DNA of 64,000 nucleotides from Cytidiella melzeri. Its lineage: Eukaryota; Basidiomycota; Agaricomycetes; Polyporales; Irpicaceae. Where the stretch lies: NCBI GenBank assembly GCA_022592445.1, contig JABYQR010000008.1, positions 124,001-188,000 of the forward strand. The letters run 5' to 3'. The translations under genes and the position numbers were made by a program. Shown one piece after another: positions 55,795-64,000 of the stretch. How positions within the stretch are numbered: position 1 is the stretch's first letter; every line of letters starts with the position of its first letter. Under the pieces are notes generated by a model, which did not search any database, was not told where the DNA came from, and saw only the letters and a list, made by a program, of their open reading frames with translations.

Positions 55795-56470
55795 TGGCAG
55801 GCTGCATATGGAGATTATCAAAAAGAAGATTTTGTTTGGCTAGACGAATCCAGCGTAGACAATCAGACTTATCATCGAGATGCAGGATGGAGTGGACTTA
55901 GTTGAGCCTGTGTCAAGCGGGAACACTTTGCCCGTGGAAAGCGGTATTCCATTCTTCCAGCCCTGACTACAGAAGGTTTTATTGCTCTTGATATCTTTGA
56001 GGGTTCTGTGACAAAAGAGCAATTCATGAATTTCATACGAGAGGATGTTGTGAGTTGATATGTATCTGCCTTACAGGACATGTATCTTATGCTATACATA
56101 GGCACCTCGTTTGAATCCATATCCAGGTCGGCGCAGTATTGTTGTCCTTGACAATTGTGCAATCCACCACGGCGAGGAAGTACGTCAGATCATTGAGGAG
56201 GAATGTGGTAAGGAGTCATTCGTCGCAATTGTCCACTTCAAATACTAATAAGTGATCACCATTGACAGGTGCAAAACTGATTTATCTCCCTCCATACTCA
56301 CCAGACTTCAACCCCATTGAGCAGGCTTTTTATTCGCTGAAAGCATAGCTCCGCCGACATGAAAATGATGTAGTCAATGAAGCTTGTTGGCCTTGGCTCA
56401 TACATCAGGCAGCTCAGTCAGTCACGGCAGAGAATGCAGTAGATTGGGCAATTAATAGCGGTTATGCATA
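55795..56470 (+). pseudogene. Tc1/IS630-type transposase, catalytic part (split gene)
   Basis: Continuation of the transposase at 50452. It reads DYQKEDFVWLDESSVDNQTY (first catalytic Asp), has a TAG at about 55899, then REHFARGKRYSILPALTTEGF, a ~52-nt intron, SIVVLDNCAIHHGEE (second Asp), another intron with TTGACAG acceptor, and LPPYSPDFNPIEQAFYSLKA (catalytic Glu), a second TAG (56347), ending near 56470. About 60 residues between the HTH part and this part are missing. The TAG codons show it was dead or decayed after the split. Terminal inverted repeats were not found. Confidence 0.87.
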
Positions 56471-56502
56471 GTTGTACAAACAAGCAGGATTGTAGAGAAC
56501 AA

Positions 56503-56810
56503 CTAATTATTGAGGTGCAACTGCTCCAGCGATGCACTCCACTTATCAGCAAAGGCCTGCAGTTTGAGAATCTTGCCCTCTACAGTGTTTCCCAGAATAG
56601 TAGCAAGACAAGCAGTAGGCACCTTCGACAGGATGTCCGGAGTGAAAACCTCAGCTAAGAGAGCATCATGGAACAAAGTAGAGTCTACTCCCTTACTCCT
56701 CGCAAAATCCTTCAAGCATGTACGGTGATACGCCCGGAAATTGCTGGACGTGCAACAGGCCCAAAGGCGAGCACATTCGCATGGACTAGCAGCAGCCCTT
56801 GGTTCTGGCA
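56503..56810 (-). CDS. Possible C-terminal coding remnant, unknown
   Basis: A minus frame reads PCECARLWACCTSSNFRAYH... and SKVPTACLATILGNTVEGK to a stop at 56503. It looks more protein-like than its neighbours, but upstream it runs into the satellite and the solo LTR, so no start exists. Family not recognised. Confidence 0.25.
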
Positions 56811-56814
56811 AGAC

Positions 56815-56974
56815 TGGTATTGCATTGCCTCGCTTTGCTTTGCTTTCCATTGCATCGCTTCGCCTTGCTTCGCTTGGCACCGCTTCATTTCGCCTTGCTT
56901 CGCATTGGGTCGCTTTGCTTCCCTTCGCTTCGCGTCCCCTCGCCTTGCATTCCCTTCGCGTTGCCTCGTGTCGC
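56815..56974. repeat. TTGC(C/A)TCGC-like degenerate satellite, left part
   Basis: Tandem decamer-like units built from TTGC, TTCGC and CCTCGC. The same satellite continues on the far side of the solo LTR copy B (58811-59275), so the LTR lies inside one array. Confidence 0.85.
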
Positions 56975-58810
56975 TGAGACACTGAGTCATGCTTCAAACT
57001 AAGAACAACCTTAAAGACAACACAACCAACCACGAAGTGGCAATAGAAGTGTAAAGGTGTGGAAGCGCGGAAGTGTTAAAGTAATGCGAGGTGGTCTAAG
57101 AGTCCTAGTTTTACCTGTGCTAACAGAGCGACAAGGTTTTTGTGATATAGTTTATATGAAGGGCGCTAGACGGGCAACTACCACGCGTATCGCGGGAAAA
57201 AGGGCAAGTCGGCGCGGTGAAAGCAAAGGAGTTATGGCGCGGCTCAAAGAGAACGCGCGGGAGATGTCGCAACTTGTAGGAAAACGGCGCGCGGAGAGAC
57301 GCAGAAGATAAACGCAGGCGCAATATGAATCTTGAACACAAAACGCGGTCGCTGGTGAAGATGAAGTAGTTGCTGTAAAACGCGGGCGCAGTGAAAGTGA
57401 ACGCAGTAAGCTCGACGCAGTGAAGGTGAAACGCAACGCAGTAAAATAATGCAGTTAAAAAGCAAACGCAGTATAACGAAGCCGAAAGGAAACGTCAGAG
57501 AAAGATAAGCAAATGGCGCGCGAGTCGCAGCAGAAGGCTATGTGAGATTGCAGTCAATTGGACTCAACAGACTGCGCGCGGGGGCGGTAGTGTAGAACAA
57601 CACCTCCCGAGCGGCGATGCGTATTACAGGCGAATGCGTGGCCAACGACAACGTTGGTAGAGTTGGTAAGATTGAACTGCACTAGTTCGCACTCGTGATC
57701 CTCGCCTGCAAAGTCTGGAGATAGCCAGCAATCTGGGTGCGGCGCGCGCGGGCGATCACAGTCGAGCGGGACGAAAGGTCCTGAACGTAGGGGAATTGGG
57801 TGGCCGCTCTGAGTGTCGCAATAGGAGCAGTTATCAAGTGAGTCCGCGACAGAGGCGACGGACGACGCTGGCGAGGGTGATTTAGGAGTTGATCTCTCAG
57901 GGGAGACCGTAGGCGCGGCTGAGGGTTCTGGCGGCGGCGTGGGCGCGGGGATGATGGGATAACGGCGTAAAACCTCGCGCGGGCGGTAAGGGCAGCGACC
58001 ACTGGGTAAGTGGGGAACAGTGGGACAGTAGCGGCAGACTCGAGGCGGGTTGTCGTTGTTAGACGCAGCGGACATAAACGTGGAAGAGGTCGCAATGAGG
58101 CAACGCAGAAGAAGCTACAGCTATGGACGCGAAGAGACTCCCTCGACGCGAACGCAAAGCGTAAAGTGTACTCTGGAAACTGGGGTGGGGATTGATTCCT
58201 TTTCACGCAGTACAAACAACACCTTTATATATATCCTAAAGACCCTCTCCTAAACCTTTCCTCCTATGTCCTAAACCCAAACGCGAGAGCGAGGAAACGG
58301 GGTGGCAGAATACTTCCGTCTGCGGAGGCAAAATGCCCAGCAAGTCGACGCCCGGCGGGACACAGCGTTGGTCGACACGGAGTAGCGGCGCGCGCCCTTG
58401 CGCTGAAGAGGCGCTAACCGTTGCGAGCAGGTGATGAAACGCCGTCCAAGAGTTGCACAGCGTGGCGTGATAGGAGCCTTCCTGAAACGGGGTTCGCGCG
58501 TCAAGTTTCTTCTACCGTTGGTCCGACCCGCGTCCGAAACTTTTGGTGGCTGGCCGGCCCATGCTCCGATGCAAAAGGGGCATGTCTGTGAGTCAGAGTT
58601 CGGTGCAATTCCTCGGCCTCGGATTTTTCTGGCGCGTTGCTGCTCCTTGTCAAGTCCTCGGATCCTCGGCGGACTCCTCGTGACCTCGGTGAACTCCTCG
58701 TGCCCGTGACGCTGGGAAAGTGGAGGGACTTGCCACTCAGGATGACGCGGGCCGCGCAAAGGGCGGGCTGCTGCCGGGTCTCCGCGCCTAGCCGATTTTC
58801 TGGCGTATCA
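56975..58810 (-). mobile_element. Solo LTR, family X copy B (inverted)
   Basis: On minus it starts TGATACGCC (58810) and ends GTGTCTCA (56975), like copy A. About 1.84 kb. TATA box at 58234-58225 and ORF at 58075-57554 are kept. Flanking bases do not give a perfect target duplication (TCGC against TTGC). It lies within the satellite array. The two copies face each other across the window. Confidence 0.82.
57554..58075 (-). CDS. LTR-borne ORF, copy B (173 residues)
   Basis: Homologous to the ORF at 1435-1962: MSAASNNDNPPRVCRYCP, the CxxC pairs, the Pro/Ser-rich middle and the end RSGGVVLHYRPRAQSVES are all there. It is two residues shorter through an in-frame 6-base gap in the PRPR stretch. 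No stop or shift disturbs it although the flanking LTR sequence has diverged and carries indels. Unknown function; possibly a zinc-binding protein made from the LTR promoter, or an accessory product of the parent retrotransposon. Confidence 0.5.
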   Translation of the reverse strand: MSAASNNDNPPRVCRYCPTVPHLPSGRCPYRPREVLRRYPIIPAPTPPPEPSAAPTVSPERSTPKSPSPASSVASVADSLDNCSYCDTQSGHPIPLRSGPFVPLDCDRPRAPHPDCWLSPDFAGEDHECELVQFNLTNSTNVVVGHAFACNTHRRSGGVVLHYRPRAQSVESN

Positions 58811-59275
58811 TTGCGTCACATTATCTCGCGTTGCCTTGCCTTGCCTTGCCTTGCATTGCATTCCCTCCGCTTTGCCTTGCCTCGCGCCGCCTCACATTGC
58901 CTCGCCTTGCATGTTGCTTCGCGTCGCGTCGCGCCGCCTTGCTTTGCCTCGCGTTATCTTGTGCTGCCTCGCATTGCATTCCCTCCGCTTCGTTTCGCCT
59001 CGCGCCGCCTCGCACCACCTCACATTGCCTTGCCTTGCATGTTGCTTCGTGTCGTGTCGCGCCGCCTTGCTTCGCCTCGCGTTATCTCGCGCTGCCTCGC
59101 GTTGCCTCGCTTCTCCTCCGCTTTGCTTTGCCTCGCGTCGCCTTGCATTGCCTCGCTTCGCATTGCCTCGCGTCGCGTCGTGCCGCCTTGCTTTGCCTCG
59201 CGCCGCCTTGCGTTGCATTCCCTCTGCTTTGGTTCGCATGGCTTCGCATTGCATGGCTTCACTTGCCGCATATTG
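58811..59275. repeat. Degenerate TTGCCTCGC satellite, right part
   Basis: About 465 bases of TTGCCTTGCC, CTCGCGTTGC and CTTCGC-type units. It leaves several frames open on both strands by composition alone (Cys/Leu/Ala/Ser-rich on plus, Arg/Glu/Ala-rich on minus). Confidence 0.88.
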
Positions 59276-59702
59276 CATCCTTGTAGTCCCTCGCACTCAA
59301 GCTCATAGCTATTGGAACCCCCTGGCCCCCTTTTCCACTCCCTCGGATTCCGCAGCCTGTTCTCTTTGCAGAGCGGCTAAAGGCAGTGCCCCATCGCTCC
59401 TGTAACATGTTTCGCGTTTGTTCCTTGTTTCATCGCGCAATGCCCCTTTCCTTGCCTTGCTCTCGCATGGCTTCAATTTGCTATAGCCCCTATTACCTTT
59501 TACTTATATACGCTGTGTCTGTACTTTGCTTAGCTCAGAATATGACACCCCCGCGGTTTTCCCCTCAAAGTTGCCCCTGCCACTTTTCCCTTGCTTCTTG
59601 AGCAACTCCGCAGTGCGTATCTCTCACCCTGCGCCACTTTCTCCTTCATTGCGACTCCCTTTTGTGTTCCTACTGCGTTTATTTCACTGCGTTACTTACT
59701 GC

Positions 59703-59911
59703 ACTGCGTTTCTCCTTCACTGCGACCCCCTTTTACAGCCACCCCTTCTCCTTCTCAAGGCTACTGAGTCTTACTGCGTTCTCCTTCACTGCGACCCCCT
59801 TCTACAGCCGCCCCTTCTCCTTCTCAAGGCTACTGAGTCTTACTGCGTTCTCCTTCACTGCAACCCCCTTTTACAGCCGCCCCTTCTCTTTCTCAAGGCT
59901 ACTGCGATTTA
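59703..59911. repeat. Three tandem 69-70 bp units
   Basis: Units start ACTGCGTT at 59703, 59773 and 59842, each with CTCCTTCACTGC, ACAGCC, CCCCTTCTC and CTCAAGGCTACTG. The ACTGCGTT motif also recurs in the solo LTR X (2045-2170), which suggests a related retroelement. Confidence 0.85.
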
Positions 59912-60413
59912 GACTGCGTTTATTCTGTGTTCCCATTGCGTTTCCTACTGTGTTTGCCATGGCGTTTTGTGTTATCCTCTTGCAATGAGCCAGCACAGTC
60001 CTTTCTCTCGCACTTTACCACACCACTTCCTCTCCCCCCTCTTGTGTATCGCATTCCAATTGCTCCCCTTTCTTCACCACTGCGTTGCCCCTAGCTCTAT
60101 AATTTTTATACCACTTTCTTTTGCAACACTTAAGTTCTATTGCCTCTTTGCATTGCATTGCCTTGCTTGGTTTTACTTTACATCTTTCTACCCGGAACTT
60201 TTCCCAGCTACCCAAACAAACCACAGCGCTTTTGGCTTTGCACTCCGAGCCCTGCAAATGCATCACCACTCGCCTGAGTCTAGGTGCAGCCTAGGACTCT
60301 TGGACCCACTCGCAACCTACATTCACGCATACCCTCAACCCCTACTTACACATGTAATCGCCTCTCGCGAGGTCAGGTGTGTTTGTGCCTGGTCCCTTTG
60401 TGTCTGGGGGGTA

Positions 60414-61490
60414 TGTTAGTGTCTCAACGGAGCTCTTTGTCAGTCTCTACTGTGTCATGGATGGCCTGACTAGCCCTTATTTTTTGCAATTTACCTCTTG
60501 TTTTTATCTGTAAAACTCCGGGCTGCAACCCAGTTGCAACCTCTCTGCACAAACTCCTTTGCACACCTATTAAGCGCCCGTATCATGTGGCTTAGACGCT
60601 CCACACGGTCACGTTACTTGCTACTACGTCACACTGGCATGTGACTCAGCTTAAGTAAGACCACATGGCTACAACCACATGGCTCAGCCCATAGCTAGGG
60701 TTTGATGTCATAGATGACATCCACATGGACTCCTTTTGTTCTTTCCTTACTGTTCTCTTTATAGAAGGATTGTAACCCTGGCACGGGTTTGCACAGTGCT
60801 CGGAACAGCATATATACTCCGGTAAGACTGAGATAATAACATCTCAGTCAAACTGCCTTTTGGCGTAACGGTTATGACTTGCAAGGGGTTACACCCTTGG
60901 GGCGGCATATATCACAAATCCCCAATAGACAACCCAGAGCAGCCCTCATACTGTCCGAGAGAAACTCCGGAGGGTGGGATTAAAGTGTCTATAATGGGGA
61001 GGAGTGTAACCCTGGCGCGGGTTAGCACAGTGCTCGGAACAGCATATATACTCTGATAAGACTGAGATAATAACATCTCAGTTAAACTGCCTTTTGGCGT
61101 AACGGTTATGACGTCAGAGTTCAGATCGCTTACAAGGATGTTCTCACAGGTGTGGGAATGGAATACAATAGTTGGTCTCCTTTTAGATAGATTCTCTCAC
61201 AAGTAGAGTTCTTGGCAAGGTCTAGACAATAGCTATTGTTCTCCTTTAGGTAGTTCTTTTGTTCTTTTTTCACACGGCTTCTTGCAAAGCCTGCCCTCAA
61301 CATGGTCTGTGCGCAGGTCCCTGAAGTCTATATATACTGCTACATGTACGCTCCTAGCCCCCCATCTCGACCTCTTGGTCTTTACTGGGCTAGGTAAGCC
61401 ACCCCCTCTTGTACTATATAGCTGGTAGTACAAATACTAACTTGGTCTTTACTGGGCTAGCAACTTGAACAAAGTCTGATAGCTGGTGAG
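60414..61490 (+). mobile_element. Probable 5' LTR of the gypsy element (right end uncertain)
   Basis: A candidate left end TGTTAGTGTCTC follows a purine run GGGGGGTA at 60406-60413. Several TATA-like boxes follow (60809, 61045, 61330) with gypsy gag 1.2 kb downstream. Two repeats of TTGGTCTTTACTGGGCTAG (61374 and 61442) and a TGGTGAGAGCACTGTGC stretch near 61482, which could be a primer-binding site, lie at the right end. No 3' LTR is in the window to confirm the limits. Confidence 0.45.
60771..61112. repeat. 108-bp direct repeat pair in the LTR
   Basis: 60771-60878 and 61005-61112 are the same length with about six mismatches, nearly all transitions. Each includes GCATATATACTC and ends GGCGTAACGGTTATGAC. 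They could be duplicated promoter/enhancer blocks. Confidence 0.85.
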
Positions 61491-61735
61491 AGCACTGTGC
61501 TACACGACTGCCACCACCTCCTTGTCGATATCCACTTCGTGTCCCTGTTTGTCACATCAAGCCCTGTCTCCGTGTCATTAGGTCGAGATCATTGTGAAAA
61601 CCCTGGGTCCCCCTTTCCCACCGTTTTTAAAAATTTATTCCTGTTTGACGAGTACATCTCCGGTCTTCTCATACCGTTGAGCTACACTTACATCGTCCGT
61701 TTCTACCCCCTGCGCGTTGTTTAGTGCCTAAAGAC

Positions 61736-62452
61736 ATGCGCCCCCGTTTCTCTAAGAACCTCCCTACAACTGAGCCTCAGCTCAAGAGGTCTCTTCCACT
61801 ATCTTTCCTTGACGCTCTCGCTGAAAAGCGCAAGAGCAATCAACCTCATCGCTGGTCTGACAAAGACCTGGTCACCAATGCGAAGTACGTGTTCAGGAAG
61901 CCGCCTGTCAAAGGCATCACCCTCACTGTCCCCTCATATGGGGAAAACCGCCAACTCTGCGCTTCCGCATAAGCATACGGAGAACGAGCTGCTGAGGAGC
62001 GTGACTGCACCTTAGCTGAGCAACAGACCCACAAGCTCACTTTTCCAGAGTGACTAGCCAAGCTTCCTGCACCAACTCCCGCCCCTGCTGCACCTAAGCA
62101 GGGGTTGATCGACCTCAAGAAGTTGTCACCGGTTGACCTCATAGGCATCTTCAGGCCTAAGCTCACCGCTGTCCGCACTCGTCTACAAGCTCTCACTGAG
62201 CTTGAAGTACTCCTGAACTGTGCCAACCCCGACCATCGTTGCGCCCTGCTCCACCTTGTCAACAAGGTTAATCAATTTCTAAACCGACTTGATGACCTTG
62301 CACCCGTTACAGCAGACCGCAAGTGGCAGCTCATAGATTGGGGTTGCAAAGCAATTGGGCAAGTTTCTTTCAAGCAGCTTCGTAAAAACTACGATAGAGT
62401 TCTTGCACAACTTAACGTAGTCAATAGTGGTAGCTACTTTGAGTGGATCTAG
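61736..62452 (+). pseudogene. Extra ORF upstream of gypsy gag, with two stops
   Basis: From ATG 61736 (MRPRFSKNLPTTEPQLKR) one frame runs to 62452, interrupted by TAA at 61970 and TGA at 62051. It is otherwise protein-like: LPLSFLDALAEKRKSNQ, RKPPVKGITLTVPSYGE, LSPVDLIGIFRPKLTAVR, LHLVNKVNQFLNRLDDL, and ends NSGSYFEWI. About 238 codons. I do not recognise it. The stops are each one C-to-T change from CAA and CGA. It is probably an accessory gene of the gypsy element rather than part of Gag. Confidence 0.6.
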
Positions 62453-62685
62453 ATAGTCCACAGTTTTTGCCCACCACGTCTTGCAAAAATTATATACATT
62501 TCTTTGATTTGAGCACAGTCACAGACAACCACTTCTACGAAGGCCTATTCAACGAGTGTGACGACCAACCGTGCCCAACCCAGTACACTCAGGCAGACCC
62601 AACGGAAGCAGTCAATAGCGAATACTACTCTGAGCACCACCAGACTCCGACCGTAGACAATCTCCGCCTCATCACACAAGAAGAC

Positions 62686-63938
62686 ATGGATCCTAATCAA
62701 CAGAACGCTGCTCCCGCCGCCGCCCCAGCTGCCGCTCCCAACCTGAGTGCTCAGGACATCCTCAACATGTTTGGGGTCCTGACACAAAGGATGGTGGACC
62801 TCACCAATCAGGTGGCTGCCTTGACAGCAGCTCAGGCACCTGTCGTTGCCGCTGCTACGCACATTTCTCGGGAGAGAAGCATTGTTGGAAAACCGGTCTC
62901 CTTCAAGGGGAAAACATCGTTGGAAGCCAGACTCTTCCGCCACGCATTCATAGTCTGGGCGCAAAATCAAGGAAAAGTGTTCTTCCAGCAAGACGCGCAA
63001 GGCCAGGTCTGGTTGGACAACAATGGTGCAAGGATCTTTGATCCTCACAAACTCATCACCAGTGCTTTGTCGTTCATGCAAGACGATGCTGCCGACTGGG
63101 CTTGTTCTCACATTGAGGAGGTTGCAAATAGCAAACCAGCTTTTGGCAACAGCTGGGATACATTTATAGAAGCCTTCAAAGCCAAATTCAAGCCTATTGA
63201 CGCTGTCATGGAGGCTAAAACAAAGATTGCCAACATGAAGCAGGGCAAGAAGACCTTTGCCGCCCACATCTCTGAGTTTGAGACATGGGCCCCTCGCACT
63301 GGCTGGAGCCAGCAGGACCTCTTCGATCGCCTCAAGTCGAGCTTGAGTACTGAGTACTTGCAACGTGTCTCGTACTTCCAAACCCACGCCGCTACCTACG
63401 ACGCACTCAAAGACCAGTGCAAGGCGGTCGATGCTCAGCTTGCTGATCTCCGTAATAGCACCGGCAAGGTCATGGTGGACAGTTCCTTGGAACACGGCAA
63501 GTCCCACCAACAAGTGTTCCGAGATCCCAATGCCATGGAGATTGACGCATCCCGTTTCTCTGCCTTGTTTGACTCGCTCTTTGCGGGTCTGGGCAAACAG
63601 GAGATCTTCCAGAAATGGAAGAAGGAGATGAGCAAGCGCTGCTCGGTTTGTGGATCCGAGAGTCACAAAAAGAGGGACTCAAAGCACCCCAATGACCCGG
63701 TCTGCAACCACTGCGGTGGCACCGGTCACTGGGGGGCGGTTTGCCTGAAACGACTTTAAGGTGTCCCTAAGGGACAAAAAGTCGCTGCTACCTCGTCGAC
63801 CTCGTTGATCACTACCCCGACAAAGCAAGACGCATCCAATGACAAGGATGCTAAGATTGCAGCACTCAAGGACATGCTTGACATCCAAAAGAAGCAAATG
63901 GATGAGATGGCAGCCAAAATCAACGCGGTTTTTTGAAG
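62686..63938 (+). pseudogene. gag: Gypsy (Ty3) Gag, one stop near the 3' end
   Basis: ATG 62686 (MDPNQQNAAPAAAPAAAP) is the first Met codon of the frame. LSAQDILNMFGVLTQRMVDL is coiled-coil-like; then the Ty3 gag core: PVSFKGKTSLEARLFRHAF, ALSFMQDDAADWACSHI, NSWDTFIEAFKAKFKP, then LFDRLKSSLSTEYL. Two knuckle-like Cys arrays close it, the second CNHCGGTGHWGAVC a full CCHC. A TAA at 63757 cuts the frame; past it the same frame continues as a Lys/Asp-rich helix (KIAALKDMLDIQKKQMDEMA) to TGA at 63936-63938, so the stop is a mutation (CAA to TAA). Pol lies outside the window. Cytoplasmic capsid protein of the element. Confidence 0.88.
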
Positions 63939-64000
63939 CAGACTCGTGACACAGCCGCAGCTGCGAGTCCCCTTGATACCCTGTCCCTGTTTCCTTTGTT

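Noticed and set aside
58637..59405. Long overlapping plus-strand ORFs (150-223 codons, Cys/Leu/Ala/Ser-rich) and minus-strand Arg/Glu-rich ORFs
   Set aside because: They are frames left open by the TTGCCTCGC satellite in several phases at once, with no start, splice or family support.
62545..63666. 373-codon minus-strand ORF
   Set aside because: Antisense to gypsy Gag, which has the zinc knuckle and gag core on the plus strand.

Overview
This window reads as nuclear DNA of a mushroom-forming basidiomycete (Agaricomycetes). The genes are cut by many short GT-AG introns (about 45-65 nt). There is a fungal NACHT-WD40 NLR gene, a basidiomycete-type expanded G-alpha, tandem cytochrome P450s, a small secreted protein family, and copia and gypsy LTR retrotransposons. 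No tRNA, rRNA or CRISPR array was found.

Layout. 1-2.55 kb: an LTR-like segment, then a 1.8-kb solo LTR carrying its own small ORF. 2.6-4.7 kb: no convincing gene. 4.7-9.2 kb (minus): an NLR gene with several reading-frame lesions and a striking palindrome. 9.9-15.1 kb: an intact-looking copia element with apparently identical LTRs and a target duplication. 15.1-16.9 kb: debris, including an NLR fragment. 17.0-25.75 kb (minus): three tandem P450 genes plus a relic of a fourth. 27.9-31.5 kb (minus): a short-chain dehydrogenase and a secreted protein of unknown function. 32.8-42.6 kb is a conserved housekeeping block: PPIL3-type cyclophilin (minus), divergent G-alpha (plus), formate dehydrogenase (plus), a bHLH factor (minus) and TAN1 (minus). 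42.9-50.3 kb: three tandem copies of a small secreted cysteine-containing protein, with promoter and flanking modules duplicated along with them, and a separase gene fragment. 50.4-56.5 kb: a Tc1/IS630-type transposase gene split by a solo-LTR fragment, itself split by a decayed copia element. 56.8-59.3 kb: a TTGCCTCGC-like satellite interrupted by an inverted copy of the 1.8-kb solo LTR. 59.7-64 kb: tandem repeats, then the 5' part of a decaying gypsy element running off the window end.

How it fits together. The conserved core (32.8-42.6 kb) covers general metabolism, signalling and RNA/protein maintenance. The P450s plus SDR could form an oxidative gene neighbourhood. The NLR and the secreted-protein array are typical fast-evolving accessory genes, and transposons dominate both ends.

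The most unusual items are: the solo LTR with an ORF that looks conserved between two diverged copies; the duplicated spliced-looking modules around the secreted-protein genes; the fold-back palindrome inside the NLR at a reading-frame switch; and an 8-nt micro-exon coding the core of the oxygen-binding motif in all three P450s. All exon boundaries were placed by eye and may be off by a few bases.
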